From the NCBI RefSeq assembly GCF_042932805.1, contig NZ_CP170633.1:3348001-3412000 (forward strand): DNA of 64,000 nt. The letters are read 5' to 3'. Below the pieces are notes generated by a model that saw only the letters and a list, made by a program, of their open reading frames with translations, had not been told where the DNA came from and did not search any database. The translations under genes and the position numbers were made by a program. This stretch comes from Ascidiaceihabitans sp029251465 (GTDB lineage: Bacteria > Pseudomonadota > Alphaproteobacteria > Rhodobacterales > Rhodobacteraceae). How positions within the stretch are numbered: position 1 is the stretch's first letter; each line of letters starts with the position of its first letter. Positions 16,715-25,798 of this stretch are shown piece after piece.

Positions 16715-17036
16715 AATTCTCTCCTGATGTCCGTTCCATTTTATACGGCTGACAGATAAATTTCCGTCGGTTTAATAACAAATAGGATTAACACGCGTTC
16801 CATCTGTTACGTCGTCAGCGATCCGAAAATCGGCGCAGGAATTCGCATTTAGTTCACCAAACCCATGTAACTCTAGCGGCTGGAGCAGACATTCGCTGCA
16901 AAGTATAAAACTGGCAAAGTGGGCTCATAGCCGCCGTTCACTTTTTCCTAACTTGAAGGCCCGAGCTTTTACATCATAGATTGACCTTTTGCCAATTCCG
17001 CGTGAGTCTGCCTGCGACGCTAAAAGGATACCACTT
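16715..17036. other. Divergent intergenic region between the YHYH and HAD genes
   Basis: These 322 bases separate two divergent starts and must hold both promoters. I see AT-rich patches (16740-16790 and 16900-16990) but no convincing palindrome, RNA gene or additional reading frame. An AAAAGGA ribosome site for the HAD gene is at 17022-17028. Confidence 0.5.
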
Positions 17037-17657
17037 ATGACCATCAAAGCCGTAATCTTCGACATCGGAAACGTACTGATCGGCTGGCAGCCGGAGCAGT
17101 TTTTTGACAGCGTGATCGGCGAAGAACGTCGCGCTGCGTTCTTTGCGGCCGTTGATCTGCATGGCATGAATGACCGCATCGATGCAGGTGCGAATTTTCA
17201 CGACACATTGATGCAAACGGCCAAGGATCACTCTGACTGGGCGGACGAAATCCATCTTTGGCATGACCGCTGGATCGACATGGCGGCCCCGCTGATCACC
17301 CACTCAGAGCGGTTGATGTATGCGTTGCAGGCCAAGGGGATACAGGTTTTCTCGCTCACCAACTTTGGTATCCAGACCTATGATTTGGCGGCTGAATCCT
17401 ACCCGTTCATGCGCAAATTTGATCGCGATTTCATCTCGGGTCACATGGGGGTGATCAAACCCGATCCGGTGATTTATCAGATGCTCGAGGACGCCTCAGG
17501 CCTGTCCGGTGACGCCTTGCTGTTTGCCGATGATCGCCAAGACAACATCGATGCCGCCAATGCGCGCGGCTGGCAGACACATTTGTTCGAGCATCCGCAG
17601 GGGTGGGCGAATAAACTGGTCACAGCAGGCTTGCTAGGCAGAGATGAGGCGCAATGA
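17037..17657 (+). CDS. HAD-superfamily hydrolase, subfamily IA (YihX-like)
   Basis: A 206-residue phosphatase-type protein. Motif I is AVIFDIGNVLIGW, with nucleophile Asp9 and the DxGN form seen in YihX-like sugar phosphatases. Motif II is FSLTNFG, motif III is MGVIKPDP, and motif IV is LLFADDRQDNIDAANARGW. The frame is open upstream; the ATG at 17037 follows AAAGGA. It overlaps the next gene by four bases, so it is the first of a three-gene operon. The substrate is unknown. Confidence 0.9.
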   Translation: MTIKAVIFDIGNVLIGWQPEQFFDSVIGEERRAAFFAAVDLHGMNDRIDAGANFHDTLMQTAKDHSDWADEIHLWHDRWIDMAAPLITHSERLMYALQAKGIQVFSLTNFGIQTYDLAAESYPFMRKFDRDFISGHMGVIKPDPVIYQMLEDASGLSGDALLFADDRQDNIDAANARGWQTHLFEHPQGWANKLVTAGLLGRDEAQ

Positions 17658-18574
17658 CTTCGATCCCGTTTATCCCATTTGACGAAGGCGAGGCCGTGCT
17701 GGATTGGATCGGCCTGACGGACGCGTTGGCCGCCGGGCACACCCTGCCCAAAGCCGAAATTGGCGATACGTTTTTGTACCGCGATCCAGACACTTTGCTG
17801 TCGCGGTCCGCGTGGATCGACGGGCTGGGTATCGCAGTAAAATCAGCCACCGTTTTCCCGAACAATCCCGCCTCTGGCGCACCGATGATCAATGGCGGCG
17901 TGAACCTATATTCTAATGAAAACGGGATACTTGAGGCGATCATCGACTTTCATCTGGTGACCAAATGGAAGACCGCCGGTGACAGTCTGACGGCCGCGCG
18001 TCGCCTTGCGCGTGCCGGCAGTCGCAACATCCTGATCGTGGGCGCTGGGACTCAAGGGCGCGCGCTGCACAGTGCGTATCGTGCGGCGTTTCCCGCTGCT
18101 GTTTTCACCGTCTGGAATCGCTCTGCCCCGAACGCAGAACAGATGGCGGCAGAGCTGCCCGGCCTGTTGATCGCAGATGATCTTGAGACCGCTGTGAACA
18201 ACGCCGACATCATCACCTCAGCGACGATGTCAACCGAACCGTTGATCAAAGGGGCGTGGTTGCGACCCGGCCAACACGTTGATTTGATTGGTGCTTATCG
18301 CCCTGACATGCGCGAAGTCGACAACGAAGCCTTGCAGCGCGCGCGTGTGTTCGTGGACAGCCATGACACCACGCTGGGCCATATCGGCGAGATCAAAATT
18401 CCGCTGGAAACAGGCGCGATCAGTCGCGACCACATCGTGGCGGACTACTACGACATGGCCGCGTTCAAACGCCACTCCGACGATGAAATCACACTGTTCA
18501 AAAACGGCGGTGGCGCGCATCTGGACCTGATGACCAGCCGCTATATTCTGGATCGTTGGATGGACAAATCATGA
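17654..18574 (+). CDS. Ornithine cyclodeaminase/mu-crystallin family protein
   Basis: A 306-residue NAD(P)-dependent enzyme. The dinucleotide site is RNILIVGAGTQGRALHSAYR (about residues 124-143), followed by ADIITSATMSTEPLIKGAWL and HVDLIGAYRPDMREVD. Family members cyclodeaminate ornithine or reduce cyclic imines such as delta-1-pyrroline-2-carboxylate. The identity here cannot be fixed by eye. It is flanked by HAD and alpha/beta hydrolase genes, each overlapping it by four bases, so all three are probably translated together and act on related small molecules. Confidence 0.9.
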   Translation: MTSIPFIPFDEGEAVLDWIGLTDALAAGHTLPKAEIGDTFLYRDPDTLLSRSAWIDGLGIAVKSATVFPNNPASGAPMINGGVNLYSNENGILEAIIDFHLVTKWKTAGDSLTAARRLARAGSRNILIVGAGTQGRALHSAYRAAFPAAVFTVWNRSAPNAEQMAAELPGLLIADDLETAVNNADIITSATMSTEPLIKGAWLRPGQHVDLIGAYRPDMREVDNEALQRARVFVDSHDTTLGHIGEIKIPLETGAISRDHIVADYYDMAAFKRHSDDEITLFKNGGGAHLDLMTSRYILDRWMDKS

Positions 18575-19488
18575 CGTGGTTTATCGTCATTCTGCTCGGC
18601 GTCATTGCCGTTCCGGTCGTGATCGAGATTACGCGCAAAAGGATGAACGACAGTGCGCGTAAAACCGCGACAGGGCAGTTCGCGACGCTGTCCCAAGGCG
18701 TCACGCATTTTGAATGGTTCGGCCCTCAACGCGGCGCGATTATCGTCTGTGTGCACGGGCTGACGACGCCATCGTTTGTGTGGCGGGGGCTGACCAGGGG
18801 GCTCGCGATTATGGGCTATCGCGTGCTGACCTATGACCTGTTTGGCCGTGGGTATTCGGACAAAGCCAAAGGCGCACAGAGCAGTGATTTCTTTTTGCAG
18901 CAGTTAAACGACCTGCTGGAACACCAAGGTGTTGTGCGCGATTTCACAGTCATAGGCTATTCAATGGGTGGTGCAATTGCGACGCTGTTTGCAGCCCAAA
19001 ACCCCAGCCGCTTGCGTCAACTGGTTTTGATCGCACCCGCAGGCATGGGCACGGTTGCGTCACCCATTGTGAACTTTATCGCAAAGACGCCCCTGATCGG
19101 GGATTGGTTAATGTTGGCCTTGTACCCTAGCAAAATGCGCAAGGGCATTGCGGCGGAACGCGGTCTGCCATCGTCCGTCGAGGGCATCACCGAATTACAA
19201 GAAAACGAGCTGACGTATCGCGGCTATGTTCCTGCCGTTCTCGCCAGTTTGCGCGGCGTTCTTGGCACAGCACTTGAGGCCGAACATCGCGCAATCCATG
19301 CGGCACGCACGCCGGTTTTGGCGGTTTGGGGCGGCGTTGACGACGTGATCCCGATTGCTGCGGCTGGCACGCTTGCACAGTGGTCACGCGGTGCGGTGCA
19401 AGAAGTGATCGAGGGCGCAGGCCACGGTGTGACCTACACGCACACGGATGAAATTTTGGCTATTCTTGCAGAAAATCTCGAACGCTAG
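18571..19488 (+). CDS. Alpha/beta hydrolase with N-terminal membrane anchor
   Basis: A 305-residue protein. Residues 1-22 (MTWFIVILLGVIAVPVVIEI) form a membrane anchor followed by basic residues. The hydrolase domain has CVHGLTTPSFVWRGL, the nucleophile elbow GYSMGGAIATLFAA, an acid region near VWGGVDDVIP and the catalytic His in GAGHGVTYTH. The ATG overlaps the previous stop (ATGA). Its TAG stop is shared, in a CTAG palindrome, with the converging MFS gene. The substrate is unknown; the membrane anchor suggests a lipid or amphipathic ester. Confidence 0.88.
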   Translation: MTWFIVILLGVIAVPVVIEITRKRMNDSARKTATGQFATLSQGVTHFEWFGPQRGAIIVCVHGLTTPSFVWRGLTRGLAIMGYRVLTYDLFGRGYSDKAKGAQSSDFFLQQLNDLLEHQGVVRDFTVIGYSMGGAIATLFAAQNPSRLRQLVLIAPAGMGTVASPIVNFIAKTPLIGDWLMLALYPSKMRKGIAAERGLPSSVEGITELQENELTYRGYVPAVLASLRGVLGTALEAEHRAIHAARTPVLAVWGGVDDVIPIAAAGTLAQWSRGAVQEVIEGAGHGVTYTHTDEILAILAENLER

Positions 19489-20717
19489 ACGGCGACCAGT
19501 TTTTGTTCGCGAATGGGCAAATGTACGATCGCACTGAATGCGCCGATTGCGACGCCGAACCACCAGACAGCAGTGTAATCACCGTATAAATCGTACATCC
19601 GCCCGCCCAACCAAACGCCCAAAAAGCTGCCCAACTGGTGGCTGAAAAACACGATCCCGTACAGCGTTCCCATGTAGCGCAACCCATAAAGATGCGCGAC
19701 CAAGCCAGATGTCAGCGGCACCGTCGCCAACCAAAGCGACCCCATCGCGACCGAAAACAGGATGACCGACAACGGCGTAATCGGCAGCATGATGAACAGC
19801 CCGGCAATAATCGTGCGCCCGGTGTAAATGCCCGCCAGCAGGTATTTCTTGGAGAAATGCTTGCCCGCCCAACCAGCCAACAGCGTGCCAGCAATGTTGG
19901 CCAACCCGATCAACGAAATCGCAATCGCCCCCAGCGCGGATGTCGTCGTGATCCCCATGCTGTGCAGCGCGCCACCGGGCAGGATCGGACCACACATTTC
20001 AGTCACAAACGCAGGGAAATGCGCGGTGATGAACCCCAACTGGTACCCGCAAGAAAAGAAACCCAGAAAGATCAGCATAAAGGACGGATCTTTGGCCGCT
20101 CTTAACAGAATTTCGCCCATGCTTTCTTGCAATTCCGCCTTGGTTGCCATGGCGGGTGCGCGCATCAATGGCAGGGTAAACGTGATCGCCACAACCATGC
20201 CCGCAAAGACCAGAAACACAGATTGCCACGTCATGATAGTCATCAAACCTTCGGCCAACGGCGCGCCAAAGACTTGACCGACGCTGCCGGCAGCCGTCAC
20301 AATTGCCAGCGACATGGATCGGTTTTCGTCGCTGGACGCACGCCCCACAACGGCCAAGATCACGCCAAATCCAGTTCCTGCGATACCAAATCCAACCAGC
20401 CATGCGTAGGTCTGATGTTCAAACGGGGTTGTGCCATTCGCAGACAGAACCATGCCCAAAGCATAGAAAATCGCGCCGATGATGATAGCCTTTCGATCAC
20501 CGATCTTTTCCGCAATCGCACCAAAAAACGGCTGCCCGATCCCCCACGCGAGGTTCTGGATTGCAATCGCCAAGGAAAATTCCGCCCGCAGCCACCCAAA
20601 TTCCTCGGCAATCGGAATTTGAAACACGCCAAAGGATGCGCGCACCGCAAAGCTGACCATGATAATCACGCAGCCCACGATCAAAACGGGGGTCATGATG
20701 GGGGTGCGGTGGTCCAT
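19485..20717 (-). CDS. MFS transporter (12 membrane segments)
   Basis: A 410-residue permease in the monocarboxylate/OFA-like branch of the major facilitator superfamily: RASFGVFQIPIAEEFGWLRA in the first loop, GIGQPFFGAIAEKIGDRKAI after the second span, and a second half beginning near FMLIFLGFFSCGYQLGF. The branch often carries organic acids, but the substrate cannot be read. An alternative ATG lies seven codons in. Its stop overlaps that of the convergent hydrolase gene. It is divergent from zapE by 130 bases. Confidence 0.9.
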   Translation of the reverse strand: MDHRTPIMTPVLIVGCVIIMVSFAVRASFGVFQIPIAEEFGWLRAEFSLAIAIQNLAWGIGQPFFGAIAEKIGDRKAIIIGAIFYALGMVLSANGTTPFEHQTYAWLVGFGIAGTGFGVILAVVGRASSDENRSMSLAIVTAAGSVGQVFGAPLAEGLMTIMTWQSVFLVFAGMVVAITFTLPLMRAPAMATKAELQESMGEILLRAAKDPSFMLIFLGFFSCGYQLGFITAHFPAFVTEMCGPILPGGALHSMGITTTSALGAIAISLIGLANIAGTLLAGWAGKHFSKKYLLAGIYTGRTIIAGLFIMLPITPLSVILFSVAMGSLWLATVPLTSGLVAHLYGLRYMGTLYGIVFFSHQLGSFLGVWLGGRMYDLYGDYTAVWWFGVAIGAFSAIVHLPIREQKLVAV

Positions 20718-20847
20718 GTCGATGTCTCCTGACCGGCGGTTGTGGCCACCTTATGCAGACACGCGCCCGCGTCAAATCAGCAATTTTTGTCAAACCATCA
20801 CAAAGCTTGATCTTTTCACCAAGAAGACGGCACGCTATGCCCGACAT

Positions 20848-21918
20848 ATGACTGATTTGACACGCCTTTACGCTGACCTCGTCGCGGCAGGTTCGCTGAC
20901 AGCGGACCCCGCCCAACAAGCTGTGCTGCCGCAGTTCGAACGCATCCGCGCAGGTGTCGAGGAACCTGTAAAATCCAGTTGGTTTCGCAAAGCCCCCGAG
21001 CCGCCAAAGGGGCTGTACCTGTGGGGTGGCGTCGGGCGCGGTAAATCCATGCTGATGGACATGTTTGCCGAAAACATGGGTGACGTGCCAGTGCGCCGCG
21101 TCCATTTTCACGCCTTCATGCAAGAGATCCAGACAGCGATGCACGCCGCACGCGCCACCGGTGTTAAAGACCCGATTGCACCAGTTGCGGCCGCTGTAGT
21201 GGCCCAAGTTCGCGTGCTGGCCTTTGATGAAATGCAGATCACTGACATCACCGATGCGATGATCGTGGGTCGCTTGTTTGAGGCGCTGTTTGCCGCCGGC
21301 GTTGTCGTTGTGACCACGTCAAATCGCATTCCCGATGATCTGTACAAACACGGTTTGAACCGCGAGGCGTTCTTGCCCTTCATCGACCTGATCAAAGACA
21401 AAATGGAGGTGTGCGAGTTGGTCAGCCCAACCGATTACCGCCAAGATCGCCTGTCAGGTTCGCAAGTTTATTTCACCCCGTCTAACGCCGAATCCCGCGC
21501 CGCTATGAACGCCGTTTGGCAGGATTTAACGGGCGGACCGGCAGAGCCATTGGTGTTGAAAGTCAAAGGCCGCGACGTCGTGTTGCCCGGTTTTAGAAAC
21601 GGAATTGCACGGGCTAGCTTTTTCGATCTTTGCGGGAAATTCCTTGGGCCCGCAGATTTTCTAGCCGTGGCTGAGGCGGTCAAAGTATTGCTGATCGACG
21701 ATATTCCGCAACTGTCGCGGTCAAATTTCAACGAAGCCAAACGCTTTGTCACGCTGATCGACGCGCTCTACGAGGCCAAGGTACGGCTGATTTGTTCCGC
21801 CGCCGCAACGCCCGAAATGTTGTATGTCGAAGGCGAAGGCACATTCGAATTTGAACGCACGGCGTCGCGTCTGCGCGAGATGCAAAGCGACGGCTGGGGC
21901 GACGCGGCTACTGCGTGA
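20848..21918 (+). CDS. zapE: Cell division ATPase ZapE (AFG1 family)
   Basis: A 356-residue AAA-type ATPase. Walker A is GGVGRGKSMLMD (Gly60-Ser67 core) and Walker B is VLAFDEMQITDI. VVVTTSNRIPDDLYKHGLNR and FLPFIDLIKDKMEV are family signatures. ZapE contacts the Z-ring in Escherichia coli; the mitochondrial homologue AFG1 helps degrade membrane proteins. The frame is open upstream, but the ATG at 20848 gives the usual start. It ends convergently with a small membrane-protein gene, overlapping it by 11 bases. Confidence 0.95.
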   Translation: MTDLTRLYADLVAAGSLTADPAQQAVLPQFERIRAGVEEPVKSSWFRKAPEPPKGLYLWGGVGRGKSMLMDMFAENMGDVPVRRVHFHAFMQEIQTAMHAARATGVKDPIAPVAAAVVAQVRVLAFDEMQITDITDAMIVGRLFEALFAAGVVVVTTSNRIPDDLYKHGLNREAFLPFIDLIKDKMEVCELVSPTDYRQDRLSGSQVYFTPSNAESRAAMNAVWQDLTGGPAEPLVLKVKGRDVVLPGFRNGIARASFFDLCGKFLGPADFLAVAEAVKVLLIDDIPQLSRSNFNEAKRFVTLIDALYEAKVRLICSAAATPEMLYVEGEGTFEFERTASRLREMQSDGWGDAATA

Positions 21919-22501
21919 TCAGCGAGGCAAGCCCAAGCAACAACGTGTCCGTATCCAAACGCCCCGACGCGGTCTGAAGCGCAACAGGAACCGACATTTC
22001 ACCGCGTCCTGCGGCGGTGTTCAGCAAGGCATCAATGTAGGCATTCGACTGTCCTTCGGCTAGGGCCTGCACCAAAAGATCATACAGCGCGTCGCCTGGA
22101 ACTGCGGTGTGGCCAAAGCTTTCTAATGCCGTTTTTGCCAGCTGGCGCAGGTCATTGCGCTGTCCGTTCAAACGGATCGGGCTACGCAGCATTTTGCTGA
22201 CATCACCGGTCAATTCAGATTGGGTCAACGTCAACAGCGAGGTGTTAGACCGGGTTACGTCTTGGGTTTGTTGCGTGGATGCGGCGCGCGCCAATTGCGT
22301 GTCAGACGTTACAACTGCGGTTGGTTGCTCCGACGCTGCCATTTGCTGCGGTGCGCGGCTGGGTTGCATCAGGATCAAACCGATCGTCACCAGCAAAAAG
22401 GCCGCTGCAATCAACATCAATTTCATATTAGAAGACGCGCCCTCGGCGTGCGGGTCCCTAGACTCGCTTAACCAAGGCGCATTTAACTTGCGCCAGCCCA
22501 T
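21908..22501 (-). CDS. Membrane-anchored protein of unknown function
   Basis: A 197-residue protein with one membrane segment (MKLMLIAAAFLLVTIGLILM, residues 26-45) after a charged 25-residue cytoplasmic tail. A Gln/Thr/Ala-rich linker follows (to about 85), then a compact helical region (LRQLAKTALESFGHTAVPGD and DALYDLLVQALAEGQSNAYI) that is probably periplasmic. A start at the internal ATG (22426) would make the hydrophobic segment N-terminal. I do not recognise a family. It overlaps the zapE 3' end by 11 bases, and its transcript start lies in the 136-base gap before folC. Confidence 0.7.
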   Translation of the reverse strand: MGWRKLNAPWLSESRDPHAEGASSNMKLMLIAAAFLLVTIGLILMQPSRAPQQMAASEQPTAVVTSDTQLARAASTQQTQDVTRSNTSLLTLTQSELTGDVSKMLRSPIRLNGQRNDLRQLAKTALESFGHTAVPGDALYDLLVQALAEGQSNAYIDALLNTAAGRGEMSVPVALQTASGRLDTDTLLLGLASLITQ

Positions 22502-22637
22502 ATTGCTCTTCCCTCAAAGAGTAGAGACTGATGATGCAACGTGCATCCCAGCCCTTGTGTTCTACTCAAGATATAGGCGGAAATCTGCTAATACGTCAAC
22601 ATGCGGTTGATTCGCGCAACTCAAATACTTCTGTAAG

Positions 22638-23912
22638 TTAGCCGTTTTCGCGCAAAACCGCGCCAGCAAGGTACAAAGACCCGCAAATCAGAATGCGGGC
22701 TTGGCTGTCTATGGCCAAGATTTCGGTGATCGCCGTACGCACATCCACCGCTTCATGTGCGGGAATTCCAGCGGCGTTGGCGGCAATCGCCGTGTCCGCA
22801 CCGGGCAACGTGTTCACTTCGCCGGGGATCGAAACGGCGCTGAGCGACTGTACGTGTTCCACCAACGGGGCCATGTATCCATGCACGTCCTTGGTGTTCA
22901 TCAGGCCACAGATCAGATGCGTGGGTCGTTTTGGCAAACGGGTCAGCGTTTCCGCCAACGTCGCGGCACAGGCCGCATTATGCCCGCCGTCCAGCCAGAA
23001 TTCAGCGTCCGGCCCCAGATCGATCAACGGACCGGAATCCAGCCGCTGCATGCGCGCAGGCCAACTGACATCCCTTGGTACCGCCTCGCATGCGTCCTCG
23101 CCAAAGCCGAGGTGGCGCAGGGCCGTCAGGGCTGTGCCTGCATTCTGAAACTGGTGTGCGCCCATCAAGGTGGGGGGTGGCAGGTCTAGCAGCCCATTTT
23201 CGTCTTGGTAAATCAGGCGGCCGCGTTCTTCCCATGCGTGCCAGTGTTGGCCTTGGGCAAGCAACGGCGCGCCGATTTTGGCGGCGCGCGCCTCGATCAC
23301 ATCCAGCGCTTCGTCAGATTGGCCCGCGATAATTCCGGTCACGCCACGTTTCAGAATTCCCGCCTTTTCGAACGCGATTTCGCCAACGGTATCACCAAGA
23401 AATTGCGGGTGATCAAAGGACACCGGCGTGATGATTGTCAGCGCGGGTTTGTCGATTACGTTGGTCGCATCCAGACGCCCACCAAGGCCGACCTCTAGCA
23501 GGGTGTAATCCGCAGGGGTGCGCGCAAAGGCGAGCATCGCCGCACAGGTCGTGATTTCAAAATAGGTGATCGTCTCGCCGCCGTTGGCCGCGTAACATTC
23601 ATCTAGCACTTCGGTCAGATACGCCTCGTCAATCAGTGTGCCCGCGAGGCGAATTCGTTCGTGAAAACGCGCCAGATGCGGCGAGGTGTAGGCGTGCACC
23701 GTCTTGCCAGCACCCTCTAGACCGGCGCGGATCATCGCTTGGGTCGAACCCTTGCCGTTGGTGCCAGCGATGTGGATCACGGGCGGCAGATCGTTTTGCG
23801 GATTGCCCAGCGCGTTCAGCAAGCGAAACATCCGATCCAAGGTCAAATCGATGATCTTGGGGTGCAAGGCCATCATCCGATCCAGGATGGCGTCCGAATT
23901 TTTCGTGCTCAT
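22638..23912 (-). CDS. folC: Bifunctional folylpolyglutamate synthase/dihydrofolate synthase
   Basis: A 424-residue Mur-ligase-family enzyme that adds glutamate to dihydropteroate and to folates. The ATP loop is VIHIAGTNGKGSTQAMI (about residues 45-61). YTSPHLARFHERIRLAG, LLEVGLGGRLDATNVI and SFDHPQFLGDTVGEIAFEKAG are canonical blocks, and LDGGHNAACAATLAE marks the C-terminal domain. It overlaps accD by four bases (ATGA), the common accD-folC arrangement. Confidence 0.95.
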   Translation of the reverse strand: MSTKNSDAILDRMMALHPKIIDLTLDRMFRLLNALGNPQNDLPPVIHIAGTNGKGSTQAMIRAGLEGAGKTVHAYTSPHLARFHERIRLAGTLIDEAYLTEVLDECYAANGGETITYFEITTCAAMLAFARTPADYTLLEVGLGGRLDATNVIDKPALTIITPVSFDHPQFLGDTVGEIAFEKAGILKRGVTGIIAGQSDEALDVIEARAAKIGAPLLAQGQHWHAWEERGRLIYQDENGLLDLPPPTLMGAHQFQNAGTALTALRHLGFGEDACEAVPRDVSWPARMQRLDSGPLIDLGPDAEFWLDGGHNAACAATLAETLTRLPKRPTHLICGLMNTKDVHGYMAPLVEHVQSLSAVSIPGEVNTLPGADTAIAANAAGIPAHEAVDVRTAITEILAIDSQARILICGSLYLAGAVLRENG

Positions 23913-24838
23913 TTGGCGTCAGTCACCTGTTCAGACACAGCGTCTGTGGCCTCGGGGTCTGGTGCGGGCAGATCACCTTTGATCGCCGGGGTCATGCCCA
24001 TCAGCATGCGCACTATTGTAATCAGTTCTTCGCGCATGTCGGTGCGTTTGATGACGCGGTCCAGCATGCCGTGATCCAGCAAATATTCCGCGCGCTGGAA
24101 CCCTTCGGGCAGTTGTTCGCGAATGGTTTGTTCGATCACGCGTGGGCCGGCAAAACAGATCAGCGCGTTGGGTTCGGCGATGTGCACGTCGCCCAGCATC
24201 GCGTAGGACGCGGTCACGCCGCCTGTGGTCGGATGCGTCAGAACCACGATGTAGGGCAGCCCGGCTTCTTTCAGCATTTGCACAGCCACGGTCGTGCGCG
24301 GCATCTGCATCAAGGACAAAATCCCCTCTTGCATGCGCGCGCCACCGGCGGCGGAAAACAGCACCAGTGGGCGTTTTTGTTTCACGGCCTCGGTGGCAGC
24401 CGCGATGATCGCGTTGCCCACGTACATGCCCATGGACCCGCCCATAAACGAGAAATCCTGCGCTGCCGCAACAATCGGTGTGCGCCCGATATCGCCAACC
24501 GCAACCAACATGGCGTCTTTTTCGCCCGTGGTTTTCTGCGCAAGCTTCATCCGGTCGGGATATTTTTTCTGATCCCGAAACGTCAGCGGATCAGCGATGG
24601 GTTCAGGCACATCGATCTCGGCAAAAATACCGCCGTCAAACAGGGCGGTAAACCGGTCACGCGGGGTGATCGCCATGTGATGCCCACAGCTGGTGCAGAC
24701 ATTCAGGTTGTCCGACACTTCGCGGTGAAACAGCATGGTTCCGCATTCACTACATTTCGTCCACAGATTATCCGGCGTTTCGCGACGCGAGAAAATCGAG
24801 TTGATCCGGGGCCGGACGTAGTTGGAAATCCAGTTCAT
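23909..24838 (-). CDS. accD: Acetyl-CoA carboxylase carboxyltransferase subunit beta
   Basis: A 309-residue beta subunit that with AccA transfers CO2 from carboxybiotin to acetyl-CoA in fatty-acid synthesis. The N-terminal zinc ribbon has Cys29, Cys32, Cys48 and Cys51 (WTKCSECG and NVCTSCGHH). The crotonase-type core shows QDFSFMGGSMGMYVGNAI and FSAAGGARMQEGILSLMQM. A short acidic C-terminal tail is probably disordered. It is first in a two-gene unit with folC and lies 60 bases downstream of the CPBP gene's 3' end. Confidence 0.97.
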   Translation of the reverse strand: MNWISNYVRPRINSIFSRRETPDNLWTKCSECGTMLFHREVSDNLNVCTSCGHHMAITPRDRFTALFDGGIFAEIDVPEPIADPLTFRDQKKYPDRMKLAQKTTGEKDAMLVAVGDIGRTPIVAAAQDFSFMGGSMGMYVGNAIIAAATEAVKQKRPLVLFSAAGGARMQEGILSLMQMPRTTVAVQMLKEAGLPYIVVLTHPTTGGVTASYAMLGDVHIAEPNALICFAGPRVIEQTIREQLPEGFQRAEYLLDHGMLDRVIKRTDMREELITIVRMLMGMTPAIKGDLPAPDPEATDAVSEQVTDAK

Positions 24839-24898
24839 GGTGTCGTTCCCTATGGGCTGTGTTGTCTTTCAAATAGTCTGGGCGATGGGCAAATGCAA

Positions 24899-25798
24899 TC
24901 AAGCCATGATCGCCAGACGCGCGGCAAGCCAACTGATACAGATCAGCGCAAAGTCGACAGGCAGCCACGCGCGCATCAGTTCGACGTCTTGTAGGCCAAA
25001 GGGCAGCAGAAACAACGCGGCTCCGTCCAGCGATTCTGGAATGGACACAATCAATAGCGCCGAGACGTTGTTGACGAAATGCACCGCCATCGCTGGCCCC
25101 AAGCTGCCGGCACGTGCGGTCAAATCCGCCATCGCCAGCCCGAACACAAACGCCCAGATCACCAGAACATACGCGTTTTGGCCAGCATTTGTGGGGTCGT
25201 AGTGCCCGATCGCAAAAATCGCCGAGGGTACAACCATCCACACCAAAGGCGATTTAAAACGCGCGGCCAGTTGCTGCTGCATGTAGCCGCGAAACAGAAT
25301 TTCCTCGGCGCTGGTCTGGATCAGAACCGCCAGCAGCGTCAGCGGCAAAATCGCCACCCATTTGCCCAGCGGCAGGTTCGGAACCAGCGGTTCTCCGTAA
25401 CCCCAAGGCGGCAAAATAAAGACCACGAGCAGCAGCAATCCCATCATCGCGCAGACCCGCAAAAACTGCGGAATGACCAAGCGGACTGGCCCGAATATCG
25501 TGCCAATGGGGCGGCGATGCAGCGTCAGAACCACCAAAAACACAGCGGTTGTGAACATCGCAAAGCCTGACAGCAGCACCACTACCGACGTCGCTGTGCT
25601 GCCAAAATCACCGTCCAGCGGGACCACTGACAGGCCAAGCATGGTTAACGTGCTGACGATCACCGTGTTGTAGAACGCGAATAGGAACAGTGCTATTCCG
25701 GTGCCCAGGAACAGGCCAACGATCAGGCGCCACAGCTCGGAGTATTTCTTGGCCGGCCGTGTCAGATGCGTGTGCGCTTTGTACTCAAAATTCCACAT
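24899..25798 (-). CDS. CPBP-family intramembrane metalloprotease
   Basis: A 299-residue integral membrane protein with about eight hydrophobic segments. The CPBP (Abi/Rce1-type) motifs are complete: AEEILFRGYMQQQL (EExxxR), FAIGHYDP (FxxxH) and AVHFVNN (HxxxN). The catalytic site is therefore intact. Family members cleave prenylated or membrane peptides or modulate membrane partners. The ATG shares a base with the stop of the large ABC-like gene upstream (TGATG), so translation is coupled and a functional link with that protein is likely. Confidence 0.92.
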   Translation of the reverse strand: MWNFEYKAHTHLTRPAKKYSELWRLIVGLFLGTGIALFLFAFYNTVIVSTLTMLGLSVVPLDGDFGSTATSVVVLLSGFAMFTTAVFLVVLTLHRRPIGTIFGPVRLVIPQFLRVCAMMGLLLLVVFILPPWGYGEPLVPNLPLGKWVAILPLTLLAVLIQTSAEEILFRGYMQQQLAARFKSPLVWMVVPSAIFAIGHYDPTNAGQNAYVLVIWAFVFGLAMADLTARAGSLGPAMAVHFVNNVSALLIVSIPESLDGAALFLLPFGLQDVELMRAWLPVDFALICISWLAARLAIMA

